Assembly (NCBI RefSeq): GCF_001040845.1
Contig: NZ_CP011941.1
Span: 2,176,890-2,240,889, forward strand
Direction of reading: 5' to 3'
DNA: 64,000 nt
Source: Synechococcus sp. WH 8020
GTDB taxonomy: Bacteria > Cyanobacteriota > Cyanobacteriia > PCC-6307 > Cyanobiaceae
This document shows positions 1 to 8,499 of this stretch, piece by piece. Under the pieces are notes generated by a model. That model had not been told where the DNA came from and ran no database searches. It saw nothing but the letters and a program-made list of their open reading frames with translations. Position numbers and translations under genes: made by a program. Position 1 is the stretch's first letter. Every line of letters starts with the position of its first letter.

Positions 1-1043
1 TGGGCCATGGTCAATGTTGCTTGCACTTCGCTGGGGTGATGGGCATAGTCATCCACGACTTGTCTGCCCTGCCACTCCCCCCGGAAATCAAAGCGGCGTC
101 CTGGGGAACGCAGTTCAGTTACAGCCGATAAAAGCGCATCGATGGGAACCCCTTCCATGCGGCAAGCCGCCAAAGCAGCCACAACGTTGCTCAGGTTGTG
201 GAGGCCAGGAAGGGGAAGGGTGATTTGACCAACCCGATGCCCCTGCTCGTAATAGTCAGCGATGGTGCGATCACCATCGAGTTGCACAGGTAAAGCGGCG
301 TAATCCGCTGTCTCGACCTGATGAACTGACCAACAGGCATCAGCTTCAAAGTGTTCTTTGAGAATTGGGTCGTCGTGATTAATGAGTAGGCGTTTGCAGC
401 CGCGCCCAAAGGTTTTCATCGTCTCGATCAAGTCGTCGAGATTGCGGTAATGGTCTGTATGGTCCAGTTCGAGATTGGTGATGATCCCCAGACTGGCTTT
501 GAATTTCACCAGTGATCCATCGGATTCGTCTGCCTCTGCCACAAGGAGACGACCATGACCGGTGTGCCCGTTGCTGCCGTAACACGGAACGACACCACCA
601 ATCACCGCTGTGGGGTCTTCGCCAACCGTGGCGAGGAGTGTTGTCACCACAGTGCTTGTGGTGGTTTTTCCATGGCTACCAGCAACAGCAATAGCGGGTT
701 GTTGTTCGATCAACCAGGCCAAGAGGTCTGAGCGATGCCAAATCGTTAAATCCAAGCGCTGCGCTTCGATCAGCTCTGGATTGGTGCTGGGTATGGCCGT
801 ACTCACTACCACCAAGGGGGCTTCGATGCCGCGTGATTGGAGATGGGCAAAATTCTTCGAGACCTGGCTTTCGAATAGGGCGAGTGCTTTGCTCTCAAGG
901 GCCTGCATTGCAGGTGTGAGTTTCCGGTCGGATCCACTGACCGAATGGCCTCGTTCAGCGAGAATTAGAGCCAGGGCCGACATGCCGATTCCGCCCATCC
1001 CAATGAAGTGAATGTGCTTCTGGGGCTGGATCGAATCGGCCAA
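1..1043 (-). CDS. murC: UDP-N-acetylmuramate--L-alanine ligase (partial, C-terminus off the window)
   Basis: MurC adds L-alanine to UDP-MurNAc in the cytoplasm, the first ATP-dependent amino-acid addition of peptidoglycan synthesis. Reading the minus strand gives the Mur N-terminal glycine-rich motif [14 protein letters not shown] at about residues 12-25 and the ATP loop GSHGKTTT at about 122-129, followed by the central-domain stretch ending ...DDYAHHP where the window cuts. About 347 codons are present of the roughly 460-480 usual for the family. The frame is closed by a TGA just upstream, and the first usable start after it is a TTG at 1043, because no ATG or GTG precedes the glycine-rich motif. 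The gene is divergent from gap2, with 167 bp between them. Confidence 0.95.
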   Translation of the reverse strand, partial: MADSIQPQKHIHFIGMGGIGMSALALILAERGHSVSGSDRKLTPAMQALESKALALFESQVSKNFAHLQSRGIEAPLVVVSTAIPSTNPELIEAQRLDLTIWHRSDLLAWLIEQQPAIAVAGSHGKTTTSTVVTTLLATVGEDPTAVIGGVVPCYGSNGHTGHGRLLVAEADESDGSLVKFKASLGIITNLELDHTDHYRNLDDLIETMKTFGRGCKRLLINHDDPILKEHFEADACWSVHQVETADYAALPVQLDGDRTIADYYEQGHRVGQITLPLPGLHNLSNVVAALAACRMEGVPIDALLSAVTELRSPGRRFDFRGEWQGRQVVDDYAHHPSEVQATLTMA

Positions 1044-1159
1044 GGGGAGTCAACGTGAGGGCAAACGATAATCCAGCTTTTCCCTGTGGCCAACTGCTTG
1101 AAGGTCATTCCATTCAATTTTTCAGCAGATCAATAGAAGGAATTTCCAAATAAATTCTG

Positions 1160-1165
1160 TATGAT
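1160..1165 (+). promoter_or_regulatory. possible -10 element of gap2
   Basis: A TATGAT hexamer lies 45 bp before the gap2 ATG, in the AT-rich part of the murC-gap2 divergent spacer. It matches the sigma-70 type -10 consensus at five of six positions. I see no good -35 box at the right distance, so this is a weak call that needs a mapped transcript start. Confidence 0.3.
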
Positions 1166-1210
1166 CGGCGGCCAAAACCCCCTACGCGGTAAGACCGCTT
1201 TATTTCTGCC

Positions 1211-2236
1211 ATGACCCTGCGCGTTGCCATCAATGGATTCGGCCGAATTGGTCGCAATGTGCTGAGGGGTTGGATCAGCCGCGGTGCTGACACTGGTCTG
1301 GAAATCGTGGGCATGAACTCCACGGCTGATCCCAAGACCAGCGCCCACCTACTCACCTACGACTCGATCTTGGGTCGTTTGGACCCATCAGTGGATATCA
1401 AAACCACTGATGACTCCATGTTCATCAATGGCAAGGAAATCAAATTCTTCGCCGATCGCAATCCCCTCAATTGCCCCTGGAAGGAATGGGGTGTGGATCT
1501 GGTGATCGAATCAACCGGTGTGTTCAACACCGACGAAAAGGCCAGCATGCATATCAAGGCTGGTGCCAAGAAGGTGATTCTTACCGCTCCTGGTAAGGGT
1601 GCTGGGGTCGGCACGTTCGTGGTTGGAGTCAACGACGATCAGTACCGCCACGAAGACTGGGACATTCTGAGCAACGCCAGTTGCACCACCAACTGCCTGG
1701 CGCCAATTGTCAAGGTTCTGGATCAGAATTTCGGCATGGAATGGGGCTTGATGACCACCATTCACAGCTATACCGGTGACCAAAGAATTCTGGATAACAA
1801 CCATCGCGACTTGCGTCGTGCCCGTGCAGCAGCACTGAACATGGTGCCGACCACAACGGGTGCAGCGAAGGCTGTTGCCCTGGTGTACCCCGAAGTGAAG
1901 GGCAAGCTCACTGGCTTCGCCATGCGCGTGCCTACTCCGAATGTGTCCGCTGTTGACCTGACCTTTGGAACATCCAAGGGCCCAAGTGTTGAGGAGGTCA
2001 AAGCTGCCATGAAGAGTGCCTCTGAAAACGGCATGAAGGGAATCATCAAGTACACCGACTTGCCCCTCGTTTCCACCGACTACGCCGGTACGAACGAATC
2101 AACCATCTTTGACGCTGATCTCACCTATGCGATGGGCGACAAGGCTGTGAAGATTCTTGCTTGGTACGACAATGAGTGGGGCTACAGCCAGCGCGTTGTT
2201 GACTTGGCTGAGGTTGTTGCCAAAGGTTGGAAGTAA
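1211..2236 (+). CDS. gap2: Glyceraldehyde-3-phosphate dehydrogenase, Gap2 type
   Basis: This 341-residue protein is a full-length GAPDH. The nucleotide-binding GFGRIGR is at residues 9-15, and the catalytic motif [12 protein letters not shown] has its active cysteine at about 158. The second beta strand ends in GMNS without the acidic residue typical of strictly NAD-specific enzymes, which fits the dual NAD(P)H Gap2 form that works in the Calvin cycle and gluconeogenesis of cyanobacteria. The ATG start gives the standard N-terminus. It is monocistronic: divergent from murC and followed by a strong rho-independent terminator 30 bp after the stop. Confidence 0.97.
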   Translation: MTLRVAINGFGRIGRNVLRGWISRGADTGLEIVGMNSTADPKTSAHLLTYDSILGRLDPSVDIKTTDDSMFINGKEIKFFADRNPLNCPWKEWGVDLVIESTGVFNTDEKASMHIKAGAKKVILTAPGKGAGVGTFVVGVNDDQYRHEDWDILSNASCTTNCLAPIVKVLDQNFGMEWGLMTTIHSYTGDQRILDNNHRDLRRARAAALNMVPTTTGAAKAVALVYPEVKGKLTGFAMRVPTPNVSAVDLTFGTSKGPSVEEVKAAMKSASENGMKGIIKYTDLPLVSTDYAGTNESTIFDADLTYAMGDKAVKILAWYDNEWGYSQRVVDLAEVVAKGWK

Positions 2237-2265
2237 CCCTCAGGTTCGAAGAGATTTAAGTTCAT

Positions 2266-2291
2266 GCCCTCCCCACGTGGAGGGCTTTTTT
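2266..2291 (+). terminator. rho-independent terminator after gap2
   Basis: GCCCTCC pairs with GGAGGGC around a CCACGT loop, followed directly by six T residues. It sits between the gap2 stop and the end of the convergent thiL gene. It is the clearest intrinsic terminator in the window. Confidence 0.9.
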
Positions 2292-2301
2292 GTGAGCCCT
2301 T

Positions 2302-3282
2302 TTAGCTGTAATGGGAGAACCCAGATGGCTGCAGCAACGCACCATCGTCGTTCCAGATGATCCTGCCTTTATCGGTGGTGATGGTGCCGAAGCATCGACT
2401 TTCAGGCTGATGCAGTGTCCAGGATTCAGCCCACTCAGGAGGCAGGCTCAGCACCAGTTCAAAATCTTCGCCGCCATTGAGGCACCAGCGATCCCATGCC
2501 TCCTCGTAGGGCCAGGCATCGGCGCGAGGGAGGGCATCTCTGTGCAGAACGGCGCCGCAGCCACTGCTTCGACAGAGACTCTCCACTGCAGCGAGTAGGC
2601 CATCGCTGCTGTCGGTCCCACCGGCTCTCCAGGGAAGCTGCTCGGGTTTGCAGGCCAACAGGGTCTGAAGGGCATCAAATCTTGGCCACGGTCGCTGGTG
2701 GCATCGAATCGCCTGCTCTTTCAGCGCGGGTGGAAGAGAGAGTGGGCTGGGTCGCGGTGTGTCTTGCAGGATTGCCAGTCCAAGTCTGCTCAGCCCATGG
2801 GGGCCGCTGCTCATCAGCAGATCACCAGGTCGTGCCAGTGCCCGATGCAGTCGTAACGGTCCGAGTCGTCCAAACGCACTGATCGAGAGCAGTCGTTGGT
2901 TGCCGGTGCTGCAGTCACCTCCCAGCAGAGTCCCACCAAACCGCTCGAGGGCTTCTGAGATGCCCTGATAGAGCTCTTCGACCCACCACCATGGCGTGGT
3001 GCCAGGGGCAACCAGGCCAACCGTGATCCCCTCGACCTGCACGGAGCCGCTGGCGGCTAGATCAGACAGGTTGGCGACCACAGCACGCCAACCCACATCG
3101 GCAGGAGCCGTTGTGGCATCACTGAAATGAACACCCTCGACCATCACGTCGGTGTTCACCAGCAATGCCCTGGAATCAGGGGTTAGCAAGGCTGTGTCGT
3201 CACTGAACTGGCCGGGAGGTGCAAAGCGGGCCAGACGTTCCAGCAGCTTTGTTTCTCCGAGTTCGGCCAGCGTGATGCTCAC
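2302..3282 (-). CDS. thiL: Thiamine-monophosphate kinase
   Basis: ThiL phosphorylates thiamine monophosphate to the active cofactor thiamine diphosphate. The 326-residue product has the PurM/AIR-synthase-like fold signatures: an N-terminal GETKLLERL, then FSDDTALL and NTDVMVEGVHF, then the glycine-rich GGDCSTGN near residues 120-127, and GGEDFELVLSLP in the C-terminal half. Length matches the family. It lies 7 bp downstream of the cyclophilin gene on the same strand, so the two are probably co-transcribed. Confidence 0.94.
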   Translation of the reverse strand: MSITLAELGETKLLERLARFAPPGQFSDDTALLTPDSRALLVNTDVMVEGVHFSDATTAPADVGWRAVVANLSDLAASGSVQVEGITVGLVAPGTTPWWWVEELYQGISEALERFGGTLLGGDCSTGNQRLLSISAFGRLGPLRLHRALARPGDLLMSSGPHGLSRLGLAILQDTPRPSPLSLPPALKEQAIRCHQRPWPRFDALQTLLACKPEQLPWRAGGTDSSDGLLAAVESLCRSSGCGAVLHRDALPRADAWPYEEAWDRWCLNGGEDFELVLSLPPEWAESWTLHQPESRCFGTITTDKGRIIWNDDGALLQPSGFSHYS

Positions 3283-3289
3283 GGCAGCA

Positions 3290-4363
3290 TCAGGCGTGAT
3301 CTTGGAGTCGATCGGCGCCTTCGATCACCTGGATGCGTTTGATTCCGTCGTTAACGCCCAGTTCTTCGAGCACATCAAAGCCATCCACCACATAGCCGAA
3401 GGCGGCATTCCGTCCGTCCACGAGGTTTAGGCCCGCAGGCGTTAGCTCTGCTTCGTAGAGGAACAGGAAGAATTGCGACGACCCATCGTCAAGGGCTTGA
3501 TCGGAATGCGCCCAACCCAGAGTCCCAAGGGTGGAAAAGGGAAGGACTGCGGCTGCTTTGAATAGGCCAACGTCCTCAAATGTTTCGTTGTAAAGGGTGT
3601 CGGGTTCGCCTGGAACGCGAATTTCTAGGGGAACGTGTCGCTCTTTTTTGGTCTTTGGGTCCACGTAGCCGATGTCAGGACCTTCCGGGTCGCCGGTTTG
3701 CAGGATGTAGAAATCTTCGGCGCGATTGAAGGGGAGACCGTCATAGAAGCCCTTCAGGCTGAGATCGATAAAGGCGCCTGCTGTTAGAGGAGCGTTGTAG
3801 CCATCCACAACGGCAGTGAGGTTTCCTTGCGTCGTTTCGATGACCACGGTTGCCCGTCCGGCCAGTCGTGGCAAGGCATCGAATTCGGAGGGAATGTCAG
3901 GGAGACGATCGTCGATCAACAAGGCTTCAAGATCACCCACCCGGCTCAGAGTGTCGCGACGGATCTGGATGAATCCATCCCGGTCGTTGGCATCCGTCTC
4001 CTCCTGAAGCTTGACAAGGTCAGCGCGCACCTCGTTGAGGAGTAGCTCAGCCTCACTGCGCTGATCCTCAGGAACGGCCTCCAAAATGCTGTTGCCGCGG
4101 GTGGCCACCAGTTTCTGGGTGCGGCTCACCGTGCGTCCCAAAGCACTCCAGCGCTTGGCACGCAAATCGGTACTGGTGGATTCCAAACGATGCTGAAGCT
4201 CGCGAAGATCCTCTTGATTCATCGGCAATGAATCGCGCAGGATTGCCGCAGGATCCTGTACGGCATTGCCTTGAGGCAGGCCTGCCCAGACTGGTTTGGC
4301 AAGCCAGAGGCCAAAGGCGGCTAGCCAGGCAAGAAGCAGAGCGGTCAGACGGCGGTGAGCCAA
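3290..4363 (-). CDS. Cyclophilin-type peptidyl-prolyl isomerase, secreted (TLP40-like)
   Basis: The 357-residue protein starts with a basic n-region and a hydrophobic stretch ([14 protein letters not shown]) followed by VWAG, a likely signal peptide. Residues 30 to about 170 are helical and charged. The C-terminal half is a cyclophilin domain, with [10 protein letters not shown], the FYDGLPFNR strand and [33 protein letters not shown]. The layout of an N-terminal helical domain plus cyclophilin resembles the thylakoid-lumen TLP40 family, so it probably folds lumenal or periplasmic proteins. It precedes thiL by 7 bp and is divergent from efp. Confidence 0.9.
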   Translation of the reverse strand: MAHRRLTALLLAWLAAFGLWLAKPVWAGLPQGNAVQDPAAILRDSLPMNQEDLRELQHRLESTSTDLRAKRWSALGRTVSRTQKLVATRGNSILEAVPEDQRSEAELLLNEVRADLVKLQEETDANDRDGFIQIRRDTLSRVGDLEALLIDDRLPDIPSEFDALPRLAGRATVVIETTQGNLTAVVDGYNAPLTAGAFIDLSLKGFYDGLPFNRAEDFYILQTGDPEGPDIGYVDPKTKKERHVPLEIRVPGEPDTLYNETFEDVGLFKAAAVLPFSTLGTLGWAHSDQALDDGSSQFFLFLYEAELTPAGLNLVDGRNAAFGYVVDGFDVLEELGVNDGIKRIQVIEGADRLQDHA

Positions 4364-4428
4364 GGAGAACCCCAGGTGCTGTCAGGACTTTGGCACAGCC
4401 GTATGATCCACTGAAACGTTCCGCGGGA

Positions 4429-4992
4429 ATGATCTCCAGCAACGACTTTCGCACCGGCACCACAATCGAGCTGGACGGTGCTGTCTGGCGTGTTGTCGAG
4501 TTTCTGCATGTCAAGCCAGGCAAGGGGTCTGCGTTTGTCCGCACCAAGCTCAAGTCCGTTCAAAGCGGCAGTGTGGTGGAGAAAACATTCCGAGCTGGAG
4601 AGATGCTTCCCCAGGCTCTGCTCGAGAAGTCGACCCTGCAACACACCTACATGGAGGGCGAAGATTTCGTCTTTATGGACATGTCCTCCTATGAAGAGAC
4701 GCGTCTGACCGCGAAACAGATCGGAGAGAGTCGTAAATATCTCAAGGAGGGCATGGAGGTGAACGTCGTCACCTGGAATGAGAAGCCTTTGGAAGTGGAA
4801 TTGCCGAATTCGGTTGTGTTGGAGATCGCTCAGACCGATCCCGGTGTGAAGGGAGACACAGCAACCGGTGGGACGAAACCTGCCATCTTGGAAACCGGAG
4901 CTCAGGTGATGGTTCCCCTGTTTTTATCGATCGGCGAGAAAATTAAGGTTGATACTCGCAATGACACCTATCTGGGACGGGAGAACGGTTAA
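4429..4992 (+). CDS. efp: Translation elongation factor P
   Basis: EF-P enters the ribosomal E site and relieves stalling at polyproline stretches. The ATG at 4429 gives the canonical 187-residue protein starting [10 protein letters not shown], although the frame stays open further upstream inside the divergent cyclophilin gene. The tip loop reads [10 protein letters not shown] with Lys32 at the residue that is modified in EpmA-containing bacteria; the sequence cannot tell whether it is modified here. The C-terminal OB domain ends [11 protein letters not shown]. accB starts 2 bp after the stop, so the pair is an operon, a common order in cyanobacteria. Confidence 0.97.
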   Translation: MISSNDFRTGTTIELDGAVWRVVEFLHVKPGKGSAFVRTKLKSVQSGSVVEKTFRAGEMLPQALLEKSTLQHTYMEGEDFVFMDMSSYEETRLTAKQIGESRKYLKEGMEVNVVTWNEKPLEVELPNSVVLEIAQTDPGVKGDTATGGTKPAILETGAQVMVPLFLSIGEKIKVDTRNDTYLGRENG

Positions 4993-4994
4993 TC

Positions 4995-5474
4995 ATGCAG
5001 CTCGACCACGATCAACTTCACACCCTGCTTGCCGCTCTCGTCGAGAGCGATATTCAGGAATTCCGCCTGGAGGGAGACGACTTCCGCCTGGAAGTGCGTC
5101 GCAACCTACCGGTGACCACAGTGGCTGCACCATTGGCACCAGTGGCATCTGCACCGGTCGCTCCTCCGCCGGAGAGTCCTGCTGTTGAATTATCTGCCGG
5201 GACCCCACCGCCTGCGGCTGGATCTCGCTCAGATTTGTTGGAAGTGACGGCCCCCATGGTGGGGACCTTCTATCGGGCTCCGGCGCCAGGAGAGCCTTCG
5301 TTTGTAGAGATCGGGACCCGCATTGGCGTAGGCCAAACGATCTGCATTCTTGAAGCGATGAAGCTGATGAATGAGCTCGAATCTGAGCTGGCTGGTGAGG
5401 TGGTTGAAATTCTGGTGGACAACGGCACCCCTGTTGAATTCGGTCAGGTGTTGATGCGGGTTAAGCCCGTCTGA
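4995..5474 (+). CDS. accB: Acetyl-CoA carboxylase biotin carboxyl carrier protein
   Basis: AccB carries the carboxyl-biotin between the carboxylase and transferase subunits of acetyl-CoA carboxylase in fatty-acid synthesis. The 159-residue protein has an N-terminal helical and beta segment, a Pro/Ala-rich swinging linker at about 40-80, and a C-terminal biotinyl domain with EAMKLMNE, where Lys123 is the biotin attachment site. It follows efp by 2 bp. Its last 14 bp overlap the end of convergent pdxA. Confidence 0.97.
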   Translation: MQLDHDQLHTLLAALVESDIQEFRLEGDDFRLEVRRNLPVTTVAAPLAPVASAPVAPPPESPAVELSAGTPPPAAGSRSDLLEVTAPMVGTFYRAPAPGEPSFVEIGTRIGVGQTICILEAMKLMNELESELAGEVVEILVDNGTPVEFGQVLMRVKPV

Positions 5475-6489
5475 GGTCCCAGGCGGCCCGAATTGCTGCC
5501 ACCATGCTTGTCGATCTCGCCACCCCCTGTCCTGCGATATCGAAACCGGTTCCATGGTCTGGTGAGGTGCGCAGGAACGACAGGCCGAGCGTGGTGTTCA
5601 CGGCCTCATCGAAGGCCATCAGCTTCATGGGGATCAAGCCTTGGTCGTGATACAACGCAAGGATCCCATCCGGTGAGTCCTGTTGACCTCCTTGCTGCCA
5701 GGCCTTGGCAGCGCTGAGCCAGCAGGTGTCAGGAGGCAGAGGCCCGCTCAAATAGATCTGGGGATGGTTTTGCTGCCACTCCTGGAGTGCGGGGATGAGC
5801 CAGTTGGTTTCTTCGCTGCCAAGGCGCCCCTGTTCTCCAGCATGGGGATTGAGGCCAGCAACAAGCAAGCGTGGGTTGGGATTGAATCTCAGACAGAATT
5901 CGCTGAGCACGTCCAGCTTGCGGAGTATGAGGTCGGGGGTGAGTGCAGTGGAAACCTCTTGCAGTGGAATGTGCGTTGTGGCGAGAAGGGTGTTCAGCCT
6001 CCAGCCATGGTTCGGTGAGACGGCTGTGAACAGCATTGAGGCTTGACGCGCATTGTCGAGTTCTGCCAAACGTTCTGTTTGGCCTGGATAGTTGTGTCCT
6101 GCGGCATGCCAGGCATGTTTTGCAATGGGTGCTGTGACCAAAGCCAGTGTGTGCGCCTCTCTCACGCGCGCGACGGCATGACTCAGCCAGCGAAAACTGG
6201 ATGCGCCGCTTTCAGGGCTTGGTGTCCCAGGGGTGATTGGGGCATGGATCGGTAGATCGTCAATGTCGAGATCGCTGGGATCCATCAGTAGGGGGCACTG
6301 TTGGGCTTTGAGCCTGGTGTACGTCTGCTCCAACGTTGTTCGGCAGCCAACGACGAGTGGGTTCAGTCCATCGGGTAGTCGAGGGTCGGCGAGGGCTTTC
6401 AACGTGACTTCCATGCCGATTCCAGCAGGATCACCGAGTGCAATCACCAGGCGGTCGGTAGCGTCAGAGGAGGGATGAGAGAAGGACAT
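5461..6489 (-). CDS. pdxA: 4-hydroxythreonine-4-phosphate dehydrogenase
   Basis: PdxA oxidises 4-phosphohydroxy-L-threonine in the DXP-dependent pyridoxal-phosphate pathway. The 342-residue protein shows the family landmarks: ALGDPAGIGMEV near residues 17-28, the metal and substrate segment VTAPIAKHAWHAAG, GLNPHAGE, ALYHDQGLIPMK and the C-terminal SPDHGTGFDIAG. The start codon overlaps, on opposite strands, the ATG of the small plus-strand ORF at 6488. The 3' end overlaps accB by 14 bp. Confidence 0.95.
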   Translation of the reverse strand: MSFSHPSSDATDRLVIALGDPAGIGMEVTLKALADPRLPDGLNPLVVGCRTTLEQTYTRLKAQQCPLLMDPSDLDIDDLPIHAPITPGTPSPESGASSFRWLSHAVARVREAHTLALVTAPIAKHAWHAAGHNYPGQTERLAELDNARQASMLFTAVSPNHGWRLNTLLATTHIPLQEVSTALTPDLILRKLDVLSEFCLRFNPNPRLLVAGLNPHAGEQGRLGSEETNWLIPALQEWQQNHPQIYLSGPLPPDTCWLSAAKAWQQGGQQDSPDGILALYHDQGLIPMKLMAFDEAVNTTLGLSFLRTSPDHGTGFDIAGQGVARSTSMVAAIRAAWDLRRA

Positions 6490-6682
6490 GCTGCGCTGGT
6501 TGCTCCTGGGGTTATTGCTTTACGGGTTGGGAACGGCGTTGAGGAAGGGTTGGATTGAAGTTCAGTGGCAGCGGTTGCTCGATGATGCAGGACTCATTGA
6601 AACCGGTTCAGACAAGCCGCTTCCGTTGCATGAATTGCCGATGCTTAAGGCTTCGCCTCAGGTGCAGGATTCATCCCGTTGA
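6488..6682 (+). CDS. Small putative membrane protein of unknown function
   Basis: A 64-residue ORF with one N-terminal hydrophobic segment (LRWLLLGLLLYGLGTAL), then a basic and amphipathic part and a polar tail. An AGAAGG ribosome-binding site lies two bases before its ATG. It is squeezed between pdxA, with which its start codon overlaps on opposite strands, and the epimerase gene, whose 3' end it overlaps by 38 bp. I do not recognise the family. The good ribosome-binding site and membrane-protein composition favour a real gene, but both ends overlapping neighbours argues for caution. Confidence 0.5.
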   Translation: MLRWLLLGLLLYGLGTALRKGWIEVQWQRLLDDAGLIETGSDKPLPLHELPMLKASPQVQDSSR

Positions 6683-7574
6683 AGCCTTCAGCCTCGAAAC
6701 AATCCTTGAGACCGCTTGAATAATCGGGATGCAGAAAGGTGTAGCCCAGCTCGTCTCGCAGGAGTGCGTTGCTCACTTTGCGGTTGTCTGCCCAGAAGGA
6801 GAGAGCCATTGGGCTCATCGTGGTTTGGGCTTCACTGAAGGGGATCGGTGCTGGGAGTTTGCATCCCAACAGTTCGGCGGCAAAACGTTGAAGCTCGAGG
6901 CGGGAGGCGGGCCTGTTATCACTGATGTTCACCACTGTTGGTCGCTGTCCTGCTGCGGCTCGATGCATGAGATGCCAGCAGGCTCCAGCTAGGTCATCCA
7001 CATGGATTCGGCAAAACATCTGCCCTGGCTGATCTATAGGAGTGACTTCGCCTGAGTGGACGGCAGCCAAAGGGGACCGGCCAGGTCCATAGATCCCTGG
7101 TAGTCGCAGGATCTGCACGGGCAGGCCGCTGTTGCGCCACAGTTGCTCACAGTCCAATCGCTTTTGGCTGCGGAGTTGAGTGGGTTGGGGCTCGTTGGTT
7201 TCATCCACCCAGTTGCCATTGCTATTTCCGTAGACCCCTGTGGTGGAGAAATAGCCGACCCATTGGAGTGGAAGCTTCTGCAGCTGCTCTCCCAGACACG
7301 ACAGCACTGGATCCGTTCCCTCTTTGGTGGGTGGGATGGTGCTGATCAGATGGGTGACGGAGGCGAGCACGTGTTGGCTGGGCACCATCCCGTTGGTGCT
7401 GTCAAAGGGCAGATCATCACTGCCGGCTTTCGGTCGGCGGCGCGTGCTGATCACTCTCGTCCCAAGTGCTTTGGACAATTTGGCGAGATGCCCTCCGCTG
7501 AATCCAGCGCCAAGAATGCACAGCGTCGCGTCTGACGGGAGAGGAGAGCAGCGGTTGACAAGATCGTTCAGCAT
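6645..7574 (-). CDS. NAD(P)-dependent epimerase/dehydratase family protein (YeeZ-like)
   Basis: This 309-residue protein has a Rossmann motif LCILGAGFSGGHLAKL near residues 18-33, a conserved Thr and the active-site region YFSTTGVYGNSNGNWVDE, and LRLPGIYGPGRSP, all typical of the extended short-chain dehydrogenase family. The YxxxK tyrosine expected after the VYG motif is not obvious (RSQKRLDCEQ), as in the atypical YeeZ-like subgroup. Substrate unknown. Convergent with the small ORF upstream in coordinates and divergent from the following small protein. Confidence 0.85.
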   Translation of the reverse strand: MLNDLVNRCSPLPSDATLCILGAGFSGGHLAKLSKALGTRVISTRRRPKAGSDDLPFDSTNGMVPSQHVLASVTHLISTIPPTKEGTDPVLSCLGEQLQKLPLQWVGYFSTTGVYGNSNGNWVDETNEPQPTQLRSQKRLDCEQLWRNSGLPVQILRLPGIYGPGRSPLAAVHSGEVTPIDQPGQMFCRIHVDDLAGACWHLMHRAAAGQRPTVVNISDNRPASRLELQRFAAELLGCKLPAPIPFSEAQTTMSPMALSFWADNRKVSNALLRDELGYTFLHPDYSSGLKDCFEAEGFNGMNPAPEAKP

Positions 7575-7604
7575 CAGTACAAACGTATTAATTGCAATTT
7601 CGTT

Positions 7605-7838
7605 GTGGCTGATTCTTCCTTTTCACTGGCGCCCTCACGGCATTCCATGCTGCCCCAGAGCCGGGCGCCTCGTCGTGATCATGCACAGGCTCAAGACACG
7701 GCGCTGGTTCGTACGGGCTCAGCGCTTCTGGCTGCGGCTTTGGTGACAGGAGCTTTGTTGTTGGCACCTGAAAGGCCTGAGCAAAGCGCCTCCATCTGTC
7801 AGCAGTATCACTCTGAGGCGGCCTGTCGGGTCTGGTGA
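7605..7838 (+). CDS. Small membrane-anchored protein of unknown function
   Basis: A 77-residue ORF with a GTG start at 7605. An ATG at 7647 would give 63 residues. It has a basic, polar N-terminus, one transmembrane segment (LVRTGSALLAAALVTGALLLA) and a short tail with two cysteines, ICQQYHSEAACRVW. The spaced cysteines after a single membrane span suggest an exported, possibly disulfide-bonded tail. No family is recognised. It ends exactly where the convergent HNH gene ends, which supports it as a real gene. Confidence 0.55.
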   Translation: MADSSFSLAPSRHSMLPQSRAPRRDHAQAQDTALVRTGSALLAAALVTGALLLAPERPEQSASICQQYHSEAACRVW

Positions 7839-8270
7839 TCAGGCTGTACGAAGCCCCCAGCTCTGATCGTCATCCCTCTCGGAGTGAATCTTGTTTGGCG
7901 TTTCGGAGCGGAGCGGTTGGTTGTGTTCAGGCTGGGCCCATTGCAGCAATCGCAGGGCAAGGCGCAGATCGCCATCCATCCAGGCGCGGATGGCCATGGC
8001 GCGGCGGGGGTCGTAAAAGCGTTGATGTCGATACCACTCAAAAACATCCTGATCAGACTTACGTCCATTGCAGGACAGGCAAGCGGGCACGCAATTTTCG
8101 GTGACGCTCATGCCTCCGCGACTCAGGGGGAAGACATGGTCGATGGATTCAGAAGGTTTGCCGCAATAAATGCAGCGTTTTCCAGTGTGGAGATGGATCG
8201 ATTGACGCCAGCGTCGAGTTCGTAGCTTTGGACAGAGATCTTCAAGGAAAACCGCATCCCTGCTGTGCAT
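7839..8270 (-). CDS. HNH endonuclease family protein
   Basis: A 143-residue protein with a clear zinc-stabilised HNH fold: CxxC at 33-36, the DH catalytic pair at 44-45 within IDHVFPLSRGG, Asn59, and a second CxxC at 64-67 followed by NGRK. This is the stand-alone HNH protein common in cyanobacteria, not part of an intron or restriction locus here. Its natural substrate is not known to me. The C-terminal 60 residues are charged and variable. It is divergent from the SNF2-type helicase gene. Confidence 0.88.
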   Translation of the reverse strand: MHSRDAVFLEDLCPKLRTRRWRQSIHLHTGKRCIYCGKPSESIDHVFPLSRGGMSVTENCVPACLSCNGRKSDQDVFEWYRHQRFYDPRRAMAIRAWMDGDLRLALRLLQWAQPEHNQPLRSETPNKIHSERDDDQSWGLRTA

Positions 8271-8499
8271 CCCAACACCTCAGCTATTGAGAGTCTGACG
8301 TGAGGGCAGGGTTCGTCAACGTGTCGAACGCTGCATTTTCATGGTCATGCAGGTTTTTGCCGGATCAATGGATGCGTGATTGGCACAGTTATCCACGGGT
8401 GCTGTGTGGGCCAGGGCGCTTCGGAGCTTTGTAGAGGACTAGCGTCTGAGTCCTTGAATTGGAATCACGGCTTCATCACCAACAGCATGCACGCTGGGA

